Shown: piece by piece, positions 6,803-15,175 of the stretch
Layout of the letters: every line of letters begins with the position of its first letter
How positions within the stretch are numbered: the stretch's first letter is position 1
NCBI GenBank assembly: GCA_021798985.1
Contig: JAJZBI010000013.1
Span: forward strand, 28,720 to 92,719
Length of the DNA: 64,000 nt
Direction: 5' to 3'
Origin: Actinomycetes bacterium
GTDB lineage: Bacteria > Actinomycetota > Acidimicrobiia > Acidimicrobiales > Bog-793
Notes under the pieces: model-generated
Database searches by the model: none
What the model was told of the DNA's origin: nothing
Seen by the model: only the letters and a program-made list of their open reading frames with translations
Position numbers and translations under genes: made by a program

Positions 6803-8959
6803 CTACGCGATCACGATGACGTCGAGCCGACGCGGCCCGTGCACGCCCTCGACTCGCTGCAGCTCGATGTCGCTCGTGGCCGAGGGTCCCGAGATCCAGG
6901 TCTGTGGCGTTCCGGGGACCAGGCGAGCGAGCGCCTGATCGGCATCGTCGACGACCTGGTCGTCGCGCACCACGACGATCAGGTGGTCGGGCAGCAGCGA
7001 CAGGGCTCGCCGGCCCTGGCCGCTGCCCCCGTCGAGGACGACGGTCCCGGACTCGGCGATCGCCACGGCACACGCGCTGATCGCCGCGTCGTAGTGCTCG
7101 AGCGTGGCCGCCGGCTCGCCGGTGTCGGTCTCGAACGGTGCCCCCGTCGCGCTCGGCAACCAGGTTGCTTGGATCCCCGGGGGCACGAGCACGCGGCGCG
7201 CGCCCGAGCGGGCGAGCGCCGCGGCAACGGCGTGATCCACCGCATCGGCCCGGGCGGTGGTGACCTCGGCGTGATACGCGCCGACGCGCTCGAGGAAGGT
7301 CGTGAGCGTCGAGGGCGCTGGCTCGGGCGGGCGAGCGGGATTGGGCGGCGGCGTGCTGTTCGGTCGCCGCAGCGGGGCGAGATCGGCGAGGATCTTGGCG
7401 CGAGTGTCACCGTGGCGCTCGGCCGGTACGGCAGGTGACGCGGCGGTCGCTCCCCGGCGAAAGCGGCGCGCCGCAAGCGACCCGAGGAGGGGAGTCGGCC
7501 GCGGTGGGGACGCTGGCTCCCGGCCGCGCGTGCGCGCCCACCAGGACCGGAAGGACTCAGGTGGCGCGGCGGGAAGGTCTCGGGACGCGGCCCACGCGCC
7601 GAGCGCACCAGGAAGTTGCGGGGCGAGGCGGCGGAGCAGCCCGTCGGGCAGCACGCCGAAGAGCCGTTCAGCGAGCGCCATCTTGCGCGGCGACGCGAGG
7701 ACCACGGCGGCGGCGCCCATCGTCAGCGCCTCGAGCTTTGGTCCGCCGACCTGCTGGTGCTCGACGACACGGGCGCGCAGGTGCACGAGCAGGCGGGGGA
7801 TGTCGATGCGGACCGGGCAGACGGCGAAGCACGCGCCGCACAGCGTGGACGCAAAGGGCAGGGCGGCGGAGACCGGGTCGCTCACGACGTGGTCGAGCTG
7901 CGGGGCGAGCACGGCGCCGATCGGGCCGGGGTAGACCGATCCGTAGGCGTGGCCACCGACGCGCTCATAGACCGGGCAGACGTTGAGGCACGCCGCACAG
8001 CGAATGCAGCGAAGTGCCTGGCGGCCGACCGGGTCGGCGAGCGTCGCCGTGCGCCCGTTATCGAGGAGGACGAGATGGAAGGTGCGCGGGCCGTCACCTT
8101 GATGGACCCCGCGGAACAGCGACGTGTAGGGGTTCATCCGCTCACCGGTGGCGGAGCGGGCGAGCAGGCGCAAGAAGACGCCGAGGTCGGCGTTGGTGGG
8201 CAGCACCTTCTCGATCCCGACGAGGGAGATGAGCGTCTCGGGCAAGGTGAGGCACATCCGGCCGTTGCCCTCGGACTCGACGATGGCGAGCGTGCCTGAC
8301 TCGGCCACCATGAAGTTGGCGCCAGAGATCGCCACCTTGGCTCGCAAGAAGCGATCCCGCAGGTGGGCTCGTGCCGCCGCAGCCAGCTCTGCCGGCGCGT
8401 CGGCGATGCCGTCCGGCGCGGCGAGCCCCCGCTCGCCCATGCGCGCAGCGAACAGGTCCCGGATCTCCCGGCGGTTGCGGTGGATCGCCGGGACGACGAT
8501 GTGGCTCGGCAGGTCGTCGCCGAGCTGGACGATCAGCTCCGCGAGATCGGTCTCGACCGGGGTGATGCCGGCGGCCTCGAGCGCCCCGTTCAGCTCGATC
8601 TCGGCGGTCGTCATGGACTTGACCTTGACGACCTCGTCGACCCCCTCGGCGGCGACGAGGTTGACGATGATCTCGCGCGCCTCGGCCGCGTCCCGGGCGA
8701 AGTGCACGGTGCCGCCGGCCGCCTGCACATTCTGCTCGAGCTCGACGAGCAGGTCGCCAAGTCGGCCGAGCGCGTCGTTCTTGATGGCCTCGGCCCGCCG
8801 CCGCATCGCCTCGAAGTCGGAGAGCTCGTCGACCAAGCGGTCGCGCTTGGCGCGGATCGTCGTGGTGGCCCCCCGCAGGTTGGCGCGCAGCTGCGGGTCG
8901 GCGAGGAAGACGGGCGCGGCGTCAGGGAACGGGGCGGCGTCGCGAAAGCTGCGTGCCAT
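6803..8959 (-). CDS. fused L-lactate oxidation proteins LutB-LutC (iron-sulfur protein + LUD domain)
   Basis: The track ORF starts at 9187, but its first 76 codons lie inside lutA; the ATG at 8959 gives 718 residues. The first two thirds match LutB: LUD region ('ANFMVAESGTLAIVESEGNG') and two cysteine clusters, 'CIRCAACLNVCP' and 'CGACFAVCP', for 4Fe-4S centres. After a Pro/Arg-rich linker the last about 230 residues match LutC ('ESGTVVLDGGSGQGRR', 'LLPDHLIVVVRDDQVV'). LutB and LutC are normally separate; here they are one chain. With LutA they oxidise L-lactate to pyruvate. The stop of lutA and this start share one base (TGATG). L-lactate would be the product of the rhamnose aldolase/dehydrogenase encoded nearby. 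Confidence 0.9.
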   Translation of the reverse strand: MARSFRDAAPFPDAAPVFLADPQLRANLRGATTTIRAKRDRLVDELSDFEAMRRRAEAIKNDALGRLGDLLVELEQNVQAAGGTVHFARDAAEAREIIVNLVAAEGVDEVVKVKSMTTAEIELNGALEAAGITPVETDLAELIVQLGDDLPSHIVVPAIHRNRREIRDLFAARMGERGLAAPDGIADAPAELAAAARAHLRDRFLRAKVAISGANFMVAESGTLAIVESEGNGRMCLTLPETLISLVGIEKVLPTNADLGVFLRLLARSATGERMNPYTSLFRGVHQGDGPRTFHLVLLDNGRTATLADPVGRQALRCIRCAACLNVCPVYERVGGHAYGSVYPGPIGAVLAPQLDHVVSDPVSAALPFASTLCGACFAVCPVRIDIPRLLVHLRARVVEHQQVGGPKLEALTMGAAAVVLASPRKMALAERLFGVLPDGLLRRLAPQLPGALGAWAASRDLPAAPPESFRSWWARTRGREPASPPRPTPLLGSLAARRFRRGATAASPAVPAERHGDTRAKILADLAPLRRPNSTPPPNPARPPEPAPSTLTTFLERVGAYHAEVTTARADAVDHAVAAALARSGARRVLVPPGIQATWLPSATGAPFETDTGEPAATLEHYDAAISACAVAIAESGTVVLDGGSGQGRRALSLLPDHLIVVVRDDQVVDDADQALARLVPGTPQTWISGPSATSDIELQRVEGVHGPRRLDVIVIA

Positions 8960-9705
8960 CAGCGGACCGGTGCCGATCGGGAGGACGTGGCGAGGATCTC
9001 CGCGAGGTGCATCGTGCGAAGCGGCAGCCGCTCGCGAGAAGCGCCGCCGCCGAGATGGGTGAGGCAGGAGCTGTCGACCGAACAGAGCACCTCGGCCCCG
9101 CTGTCGCCGACGGCCTTGAGCTTGTCCTGCATCATCGCGGTCGAGGTCGCGGCGTTCTTCATCGAGAAGGTGCCGCCAAACCCACAACAGCTCTCGCGCT
9201 CGGCGTGCTCAACGAGCTCGAGGCCCGCGACGTTCGCCAGCAGCCGAAGCGGCTGGTCGCGAAGGCGCAGGACCCGCAGGGAGTGGCAGCTTGGGTGGTA
9301 GGCGACGCGGTGGGGGAAGGCTGCGCCGACGTCGGTCACGCCAAGCACGTCCACGAGCAGCTGGCTGAACTCGTGCAGGGTGCCCTCCAGCCGCTCGACG
9401 CCGCCAGCAAGCTCGGCGTCACCGAGGTCCTCGGCGAGGTTGCGGTATCCCTCGAGCACGGTGCCGGCGCATGACGCCGAGGGCGTGACGATGGCGTCGA
9501 AGCGGGAGAAGACGGCGACAAAGCGCCGGGCGAGCGCGTGCGACTCGTGGCGATAGCCGCTGTTGAGGTGCATCTGGCCACAGCAGGTCTGTGCCTCGGG
9601 GAAGACGACCTCGTGCCCCAGCCGCTCGAGGACCTCGACGACGGCCTTGCCAGCCGAGGGCGCGAGGGCATCGGTCAGACAGGTAACGAAGAGCGCGATC
9701 TGCAC
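8959..9705 (-). CDS. lutA: L-lactate oxidation protein LutA (CCG-domain Fe-S oxidoreductase)
   Basis: The ORF track extends to 9831, but a strong GGAGGT lies 5 bases before the GTG at 9705, and 'VQIALFVTCLTDAL' is the usual LutA N terminus; this gives 248 residues. Two cysteine-rich CCG domains are visible: 'EAQTCCGQMHLNSG' near residue 50 and 'ESCCGFGGTFSMKN' near residue 185, which bind heterodisulfide-reductase-like Fe-S clusters. LutA is one part of the LutABC L-lactate dehydrogenase. It is the first gene of the lut operon and is translationally coupled to the LutB-LutC fusion. It diverges from the rhamnose operon, with a shared control region between them. Confidence 0.92.
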   Translation of the reverse strand: MQIALFVTCLTDALAPSAGKAVVEVLERLGHEVVFPEAQTCCGQMHLNSGYRHESHALARRFVAVFSRFDAIVTPSASCAGTVLEGYRNLAEDLGDAELAGGVERLEGTLHEFSQLLVDVLGVTDVGAAFPHRVAYHPSCHSLRVLRLRDQPLRLLANVAGLELVEHAERESCCGFGGTFSMKNAATSTAMMQDKLKAVGDSGAEVLCSVDSSCLTHLGGGASRERLPLRTMHLAEILATSSRSAPVR

Positions 9706-9739
9706 GCGGGACCTCCACGGCGCCGAGGAGAACAGCGCC

Positions 9740-9768
9740 ACCCTATTGAGCGAGCTTGGCCGGCGCAA
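9740..9768 (-). promoter_or_regulatory. predicted lut operon promoter
   Basis: On the minus strand TTGCGC (9768-9763), a 17-base spacer and TAGGGT (9745-9740) match the -35/-10 pattern of a vegetative sigma factor. Transcription would begin near 9733, leaving a leader of about 28 bases before the lutA GTG with its GGAGGT. Confidence 0.45.
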
Positions 9769-9795
9769 TCGCACGGCACTGCGCGACGCGCCTGC

Positions 9796-9824
9796 TTGAC
9801 GGGGCCGGCGAGGGTCATTAGCGT
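9796..9824 (+). promoter_or_regulatory. predicted rha operon promoter
   Basis: TTGACG (9796-9801), a 17-base spacer and TAGCGT (9819-9824) form the best promoter seen in the window. The predicted start point near 9831 falls on the operator-like sequence that follows. The rha leader would then be about 220 bases. Confidence 0.5.
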
Positions 9825-9830
9825 GTGACA

Positions 9831-9845
9831 TTGGAACGGTTCAGT
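9831..9845. promoter_or_regulatory. candidate LacI-family operator at rha start point
   Basis: TTGGAACGGTTCAGT contains GAAC-G-GTTC, an odd-centred palindrome of the kind bound by LacI-family repressors, placed directly after the -10 box of the rha promoter. A repressor here would block the rha promoter. Either LacI protein in the window could bind it; the one encoded in the rha operon is the simplest choice. Confidence 0.42.
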
Positions 9846-10004
9846 AGGCGGCGGGCGCGGCCTCCACATCGTGGCGGCGCTGGCCGTCTTCCGGCCGCTC
9901 CGAGGTGCCCGAGCTTCGGGCCAGGGGGTGCGACCAGTGTGCTCCCTTTGGCCTCGAGCGCTCGGGCCATGCAACGAGTCCAGCGGTAGTTCCCCCCGGG
10001 GATT

Positions 10005-10027
10005 GGGGAGGGCCGTCGGCCCTCCCC
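10005..10027 (+). other. hairpin in rha leader
   Basis: GGGGAGGGCC and GGCCCTCCCC form a perfect 10-bp stem with a 3-base loop, ending 22 bases before the mutarotase ATG and about 10 before its AAAAGGTGGAAG ribosome site. There is no T-run, so it is more likely an mRNA leader structure than a terminator. Confidence 0.45.
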
Positions 10028-10049
10028 ATGACCCTCCAAAAGGTGGAAG

Positions 10050-10370
10050 ATGCAGCGAGTGTGCTTCGAGCTGAAAGTCCGCCTGGATCGTCTCGAGGAG
10101 TACCGCCAGCGTCATCGCGCCGTGTGGCCAGAGATGGCCGAGGCGTTGCGCGCGGCCGGCTGGCACAACTATTCGCTGTTCCTCAAGCCCGACGGGATAC
10201 TGATCGGCTACCTCGAGTGCGAGGACTTCGCGCGCGCCAAGGCGGAGATGGCGCTCACCGAGGTGAACGCCCGCTGGCAGGCAAGCGTCGCCGAGCTCTT
10301 CGAAGAGCTGGAGGGCAGCGATCCCGACCAGGCGATGCAGCCGATCGAGGAGGTCTTCCACCTCCCGTGA
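10050..10370 (+). CDS. rhaM: L-rhamnose mutarotase
   Basis: A 106-residue protein of the normal length for the family. Hallmarks are 'RHRAVWPEMAEALRAAGWHNYSLFL' with the catalytic His near residue 24, 'DGILIGYLECEDFARA' and the closing 'PIEEVFHLP'. It interconverts alpha and beta anomers of L-rhamnose to feed the isomerase. It is the first gene of the rha operon, 46 bp before the isomerase. AAAAGGTGGAAG upstream of the ATG supplies the ribosome site. Confidence 0.92.
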   Translation: MQRVCFELKVRLDRLEEYRQRHRAVWPEMAEALRAAGWHNYSLFLKPDGILIGYLECEDFARAKAEMALTEVNARWQASVAELFEELEGSDPDQAMQPIEEVFHLP

Positions 10371-10416
10371 ACCCCAACGCCGCTGACCAGGCGCCCAATC
10401 GACGAGGAAGAACATC

Positions 10417-11583
10417 ATGAGCGACATCGCGACGGCCAAGGCCGTGCTCCGCCAGCAGCAGATCGAGACCCCCTCGTGGGCCTATGGCAACACAGGCACG
10501 CGTTTTAAGGTCTTCGCCCACCCAGGCGCCGCCCGCAACGCCTTCGAGAAGATCGAAGACGCCGCGATGGTGCACCACCTGACTGGCGTCGCCCCCTCGG
10601 TGGCGCTGCACATCCCCTGGGACCGCGTCGATGACTACGTCGCGCTCGGCAAGCACGCCGCCGAGCACGGGGTGCGGCTCGGCGCGATCAACCCCAACGT
10701 CTTCCAGGAAGACGAGTACCGCCTTGGCAGCGTCTGCAACCCCGACCCGGCCATCCGCCGCAAGGCGACTGACCACCTGCTCGAGTGCGTGGAGATCGCG
10801 CAGATCACCGGCTCGCCGGCGGTCAGCCTGTGGTTCGCCGACGGCACCAACTATCCCGGCCAGGACGACATCCGCTCCCGCCAGGACCGCCTGGGCGAGG
10901 CGCTCGCCGAGGTCTACGCCGCCTTGCCCGCCGGCGTCGAGATGCTGCTCGAGTACAAGTTCTTCGAGCCGTCCTTCTACACGATGGACGTGCCGGACTG
11001 GGGCACCTCGCTGCTGCACTGCCTAGCACTCGGCGAGCGGGCGAGGGTGCTCGTCGACACGGGCCACCACGCACCAGGGACCAACATCGAGTTCATCGTG
11101 GCCTCGCTGATGCGCGCCGGAAAGCTGGGCGGTTTCCATTTCAACAGCCGCTTCTATGCCGACGACGACCTGCTGGTCGGCGCGGCGGACCCCTACCAGC
11201 TGTTCCGGATCATGTTCGAGATCGTCCGCGCCGACGCGGTGACCCCGAGTGGGGGCATCGCCTTCATGCTGGACCAGTGCCACAACATCGAAGACAAGGT
11301 CGCCGCCGAGGTCCGTTCGGTGATGAACGTGCAGGAGGCGACGGCCAAGGCGCTGCTCGTCGACCGCGAGGCGCTGGCTGAGGCGCAGGCGAACGGCGAC
11401 GTGCTCGGCGCGAACAGCCTCTTCGTCGATGCCTTCTCCACCGACGTGCGCCCGATGCTCGCCGAGCTGCGCCAGGAGATGGGACTCGAGGCCGATCCGC
11501 TCGCCGCATATCTGCGCAGCGGATACCGCGAGCAGATCGCCAAGGCGCGCGTGGGCGGCACCGCCACCGGATGGGGGTCCTGA
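10417..11583 (+). CDS. rhaI: L-rhamnose isomerase (TIM-barrel type)
   Basis: A 388-residue sugar isomerase of the short type found in actinobacteria, rhizobia and Pseudomonas, distinct from E. coli RhaA. Visible features are 'FKVFAHPGAARNAFEKIEDAA', 'HIPWDR', the metal-site strands 'LWFADGTNYPGQDDIRSRQDR' (His/Asp/Glu ligands nearby), 'EYKFFEPSFY', 'DTGHHAPGTNIEF' and 'HFNSRFYADDDL'. It converts L-rhamnose to L-rhamnulose using divalent metal. GAGGAAG lies 7 bases before the ATG. One base separates its TGA from the start of the next gene, showing a tight operon. Confidence 0.93.
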   Translation: MSDIATAKAVLRQQQIETPSWAYGNTGTRFKVFAHPGAARNAFEKIEDAAMVHHLTGVAPSVALHIPWDRVDDYVALGKHAAEHGVRLGAINPNVFQEDEYRLGSVCNPDPAIRRKATDHLLECVEIAQITGSPAVSLWFADGTNYPGQDDIRSRQDRLGEALAEVYAALPAGVEMLLEYKFFEPSFYTMDVPDWGTSLLHCLALGERARVLVDTGHHAPGTNIEFIVASLMRAGKLGGFHFNSRFYADDDLLVGAADPYQLFRIMFEIVRADAVTPSGGIAFMLDQCHNIEDKVAAEVRSVMNVQEATAKALLVDREALAEAQANGDVLGANSLFVDAFSTDVRPMLAELRQEMGLEADPLAAYLRSGYREQIAKARVGGTATGWGS

Positions 11584-11584
11584 G

Positions 11585-13636
11585 ATGGCGTTCGAGCAGA
11601 ACCGGCCGAGCGCGGTCGACGAGCTCCTCGAGCGCTCGCACCGTCTCGGTGCCGACCGGCGGACCACCAACTACGCCGGCGGCAACACCTCGGTGAAGAC
11701 CACGGCCACCGACCCGGCCAACGGCGAGGACGTGGAGCTGCTCTACGTGAAGGGCTCGGGTGGTGACCTCGGCACCTTGACCGCGGCCGGCCTCGCGGCG
11801 CTGCGGCTCGATCGATTGCGGTCCCTCGTGTCCGTCTACCCGGGGCCCGAGCGCGAGGACGAGATGGTGGCGGCGTTCGACTTCTGCCTGTTTGGGCGCG
11901 GCGGGGCGGCGCCCTCAATCGACACGGCGATGCACGGGCTCGTCGAGTGCGCGCACGTCGACCATCTCCATCCCGACGCCGGCATCGCGTTCGCCACGTC
12001 GGTCGACGGCGAGGCGCTGACCAAGGCGTGCTTTGGCGAGCGCGTCGCTTGGGTGCCCTGGCGCCGTCCGGGATTCCAGCTCGGCCTCGACATCGCAGAG
12101 GTGCAGCGGAGCCACCCGAACGCGATCGGCGTGGTGCTCGGTGGCCACGGGATCACCGCCTGGGGCAAGACGAGCGCTGAGTGCGAGGCCAACTCACTCG
12201 AGATCATCCGCACAGCCCAGGCCTACATCGACGAGCACGGCCGAAGCGATCCCTTCGGCGCCGTCCGCCCGGGTTATGAGGCGCTGCCCGACAGCGAGCG
12301 GCGCGCCCGGGCTGCCGAACTCTTCCCGGTGCTGCGGGGGATGGCGAGTACCGACGTTCGCCAGCTCGGCCACTACGACGACTCCGACATCGTCTTGGAC
12401 TTCTGCTCGCGCGAGCGCCTCGAGGAGCTCGCCCAGCGCGGGACGTCGTGCCCGGATCACTTCCTTCGGACCAAGGTCCGCCCAATGGTGCTCGACCTGC
12501 CGGCGCGCGCGCCGCTCGAGGAGGTGCGCGCTCGGCTTGAAGCGCTGCACGCCGCCTACCGTGAGGAGTACCGGGCGTACTACGAGCGCTACGCCACCAA
12601 GGACAGCCCGGCGATGCGCGGTGCGGATCCGGCGATCGTGCTCGTGCCGGGCGTGGGGATGTTCAGCTTCGGCAAGGACAAGCAGACCGCTCGGGTCGCC
12701 GGGGAGTTCTACGTCAATGCCATCAACGTGATGGCTGGCGCTGAGGCGATCTCACGCTATGCGCCCATCTCTGAGTCCGAGAAGTTCCGCATCGAGTACT
12801 GGGCCCTCGAGGAGGACAAGCTGCGTCGCCTGCCGCCTCCCCGGCCGCTCGCCGGCCGGATCGCCCTGGTCACCGGGGGCGGCTCGGGCATCGGCGCCGC
12901 CACCGCGAGGCGACTGGCGGCCGAGGGGGCGTGCGTCGTCGTGGCCGACCGCGACGAGCCCGCGGCTGTTCGGGTCGCCGGAGAAATCGGTGGCCCGGAC
13001 CGGTCGGTTGCGGTGGGCGTGGACGTCACCGACGAGGAGGCGATCGCCCGCGCCCTGGACGATGCGGTGCTCGCCTTCGGTGGGGTGGACCTCGTCGTCA
13101 ACAACGCCGGGCTGTCTTTGTCGCGCAGCCTGTTTGAGACGACGGCGGCGGACTGGGATCTCCAGCACGACGTGATGGCCCGCGGCTCGTTCCTTGTCGC
13201 CAAGGCCGCCGCGTCGGTCATGGTGCGCCAGAAGCTGGGCGGCGACATTGTCTATGTGGCCAGCAAGAACGGAGTCTTCGCCGGGCCGAACAACCTCGCC
13301 TACGGCGCCGCCAAGGCCGACCAGGCGCACCAGGTCCGCCTGCTCGCCGCCGAGCTTGGATCTCACGCCATCCGCGTGAACGGCGTCAACCCCGACGGGG
13401 TGGTCCGGGGTTCGGGCATCTTCGCCGGTGGCTGGGGGGCCCAGCGGGCCGCGGTCTACGGCGTGCCCGAGGAGGAGCTCGGCGCGTACTACGCCAAGCG
13501 GACCCTGCTCGGCGCCGAGGTGCTCCCCGAGCACGTGGCCGCCGCGATCTTCGCGCTCGTCGGCCCGGACCTCTCGCGCACGACGGGGATGTTCGTGCCG
13601 GTCGACGGCGGTGTCGCCGCCGCCTTCTTGCGCTGA
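11585..13636 (+). CDS. bifunctional rhamnulose-1-phosphate aldolase / L-lactaldehyde dehydrogenase
   Basis: The track ORF begins at 11429, inside the isomerase gene; the ATG at 11585 gives 683 residues. Residues 1-400 are a class II aldolase/adducin-type zinc domain ('TTNYAGGNTSVK', 'HVDHLHPDAGIAF', 'GGHGITAWG'). Residues about 423-683 are a short-chain dehydrogenase: 'ALVTGGGSGIGAATA' for NAD, 'NNAG', and the YxxxK pair in 'AYGAAKADQ'. This is the RhaEW-type fusion: it splits L-rhamnulose-1-phosphate into DHAP and L-lactaldehyde and oxidises the aldehyde to L-lactate. The lactate is the substrate of the Lut proteins encoded divergently. It sits between the isomerase and kinase genes. Confidence 0.93.
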   Translation: MAFEQNRPSAVDELLERSHRLGADRRTTNYAGGNTSVKTTATDPANGEDVELLYVKGSGGDLGTLTAAGLAALRLDRLRSLVSVYPGPEREDEMVAAFDFCLFGRGGAAPSIDTAMHGLVECAHVDHLHPDAGIAFATSVDGEALTKACFGERVAWVPWRRPGFQLGLDIAEVQRSHPNAIGVVLGGHGITAWGKTSAECEANSLEIIRTAQAYIDEHGRSDPFGAVRPGYEALPDSERRARAAELFPVLRGMASTDVRQLGHYDDSDIVLDFCSRERLEELAQRGTSCPDHFLRTKVRPMVLDLPARAPLEEVRARLEALHAAYREEYRAYYERYATKDSPAMRGADPAIVLVPGVGMFSFGKDKQTARVAGEFYVNAINVMAGAEAISRYAPISESEKFRIEYWALEEDKLRRLPPPRPLAGRIALVTGGGSGIGAATARRLAAEGACVVVADRDEPAAVRVAGEIGGPDRSVAVGVDVTDEEAIARALDDAVLAFGGVDLVVNNAGLSLSRSLFETTAADWDLQHDVMARGSFLVAKAAASVMVRQKLGGDIVYVASKNGVFAGPNNLAYGAAKADQAHQVRLLAAELGSHAIRVNGVNPDGVVRGSGIFAGGWGAQRAAVYGVPEEELGAYYAKRTLLGAEVLPEHVAAAIFALVGPDLSRTTGMFVPVDGGVAAAFLR

Positions 13637-13643
13637 GGACGAG

Positions 13644-15140
13644 ATGGCAGCAATCGAGGCGGTTGCGCTCGACCTCGGCGCGACGAGCGGCCGGGTGGTG
13701 CTTGGCCGGATCGGGCCCGACCGCCTCGAGCTCGTGGAGGTGTCGCGTTTTGCCAACGGGGGAGTCCGCCTCTTGGACGCGCTGCACTGGGACGTGCTCG
13801 GCATCTACCGCAACTTTCTCGACGGCCTGCGTCGCGCCGCCGCCATGGCGCAGCCGGCGTCGATCGGCGTCGACAGCTGGGCGGTCGACTTCGGCCTGCT
13901 CGGCGCCGACGGGTCCCTGCTGGCCAACCCCCTGCACTATCGCGACCCGCGCTTTGTCCCGGTGATGGCCGAGGTGCTCGGCGAGCTCGGCGCCGATGCG
14001 CTGTACCGGCGCGGCGGGATCCAGCTCCAGGCGTTCAACACCCTCTTCCAGCTCGTCGAGGCAAAGCGCTCGGGGCGACTGGACGGCGCGGCCACGATGC
14101 TGATGATCCCCGATCTCTTGTCGTACTGGCTGTGCGGCGGTGCTGCCGTCGAGCGCACCAACGCCTCGACGACCCAGCTGCTTCGGACCGACGGGGAGTG
14201 GGACGGCGAGCTGATCGCCGCGCTCGGCCTGCCGCGCCCGCTGTTCCCCGCGCTCGTCGATCCCGGCGGCACCTATGGCCGTCTCAGCGAGGCGGTTGCC
14301 CAGGAGACCGGCCTCGCAATGGGCACGAAGATCACCGCGGTCTGCTCACACGACACCGCCTCGGCGGTCGCCGCCGTGCCGGCGGTCGACGATCGCTTCG
14401 GCTACATCTCGGCGGGCACCTGGTCGCTCGTCGGCTTGGAACTCGAGGCCCCGGTGTGCAGCGAGGAGAGCCGGGCGGCCAATTTCACCAACGAGCGCGG
14501 CATCGACGGCACCGTGCGCTTCCTGCGCAACGTGACCGGCTTCTACCTGCTCGAGGAGTGCCTGCGCGAGTGGTCCCGCGTGGCGCACGCGCCGATCGCC
14601 CTCGAGCCGCTCCTCGCCGAGGCCGCACGCTGTGAAGCCCGGCGCACGTTGATCGACGTCGACGACCCTGAACTGCTCGGACCGCTCGGAGTCCCCGGCG
14701 AGATCGCCCAGCTCTGTCGGCGCCGTGACCTGCCAGCGCCGAGCTCACCGGCCGAGATCACGCGCTGTTTGCTTGACAGCCTCGCCTTCGCCTATGCGCG
14801 CCATCTCGGGGCCGCCGCCCGGCTCGCGGACCGCGAGATCGCCACGGTCCACCTCGTCGGGGGCGGGGCCCGCAACGAGGTGTTAGCACAGCTCACCGCG
14901 GATGCCACGGGCCTTCCGGTGATCGCCGGGCCAGTCGAGGCCGCCGCGACGGGGAACCTCCTCGTGCAAGCGCGCGCCCTCGGTGCGTTGCGCGGCGATC
15001 GCGCCGAGCTGCGTCGCCTGGTGCGCGCGCAGGTGCCGACGACAACCTTTTCCCCGCGCCGCGCCGAGACGCGGGCGTGGCGCGCCACGCGTTCGGCGCT
15101 CGCCGATGAGAGGCCGCTTTCGCCTGAGCGCCTCGGCTAG
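13644..15140 (+). CDS. rhaB: rhamnulokinase (FGGY family)
   Basis: The ATG at 13644 (GAGGAC just upstream) gives 498 residues; the upstream part of the track ORF lies in the aldolase gene. FGGY-kinase motifs: 'LDLGATSGRVVLGRI' phosphate loop, 'GVDSWAVDFGLL' with 'LANPLHYRD', 'CSHDTASAVAAVP', 'YISAGTWSLVGLE' and 'IATVHLVGGGARNEVLAQ'. It phosphorylates L-rhamnulose at O1 with ATP, feeding the aldolase. Start is 7 bp after the aldolase stop. The order of the operon is mutarotase, isomerase, aldolase/dehydrogenase, kinase. Confidence 0.93.
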   Translation: MAAIEAVALDLGATSGRVVLGRIGPDRLELVEVSRFANGGVRLLDALHWDVLGIYRNFLDGLRRAAAMAQPASIGVDSWAVDFGLLGADGSLLANPLHYRDPRFVPVMAEVLGELGADALYRRGGIQLQAFNTLFQLVEAKRSGRLDGAATMLMIPDLLSYWLCGGAAVERTNASTTQLLRTDGEWDGELIAALGLPRPLFPALVDPGGTYGRLSEAVAQETGLAMGTKITAVCSHDTASAVAAVPAVDDRFGYISAGTWSLVGLELEAPVCSEESRAANFTNERGIDGTVRFLRNVTGFYLLEECLREWSRVAHAPIALEPLLAEAARCEARRTLIDVDDPELLGPLGVPGEIAQLCRRRDLPAPSSPAEITRCLLDSLAFAYARHLGAAARLADREIATVHLVGGGARNEVLAQLTADATGLPVIAGPVEAAATGNLLVQARALGALRGDRAELRRLVRAQVPTTTFSPRRAETRAWRATRSALADERPLSPERLG

Positions 15141-15175
15141 CCTCCCGACGTGCCCGTTCGTGCGGTTGGTGGCCC

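Larger units (their letters stand above)
9706..10049. promoter_or_regulatory. divergent lut / rha control region
   Basis: A 344-bp gene-free segment between lutA (minus) and the rhamnose mutarotase gene (plus). It contains a predicted lut promoter, a predicted rha promoter with an overlapping operator-like palindrome, a GC-rich leader of about 200 bp before the rha start, and a 10-bp-arm hairpin close to the ribosome-binding site. Together this suggests coordinated control of rhamnose breakdown and lactate oxidation. Confidence 0.55.
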
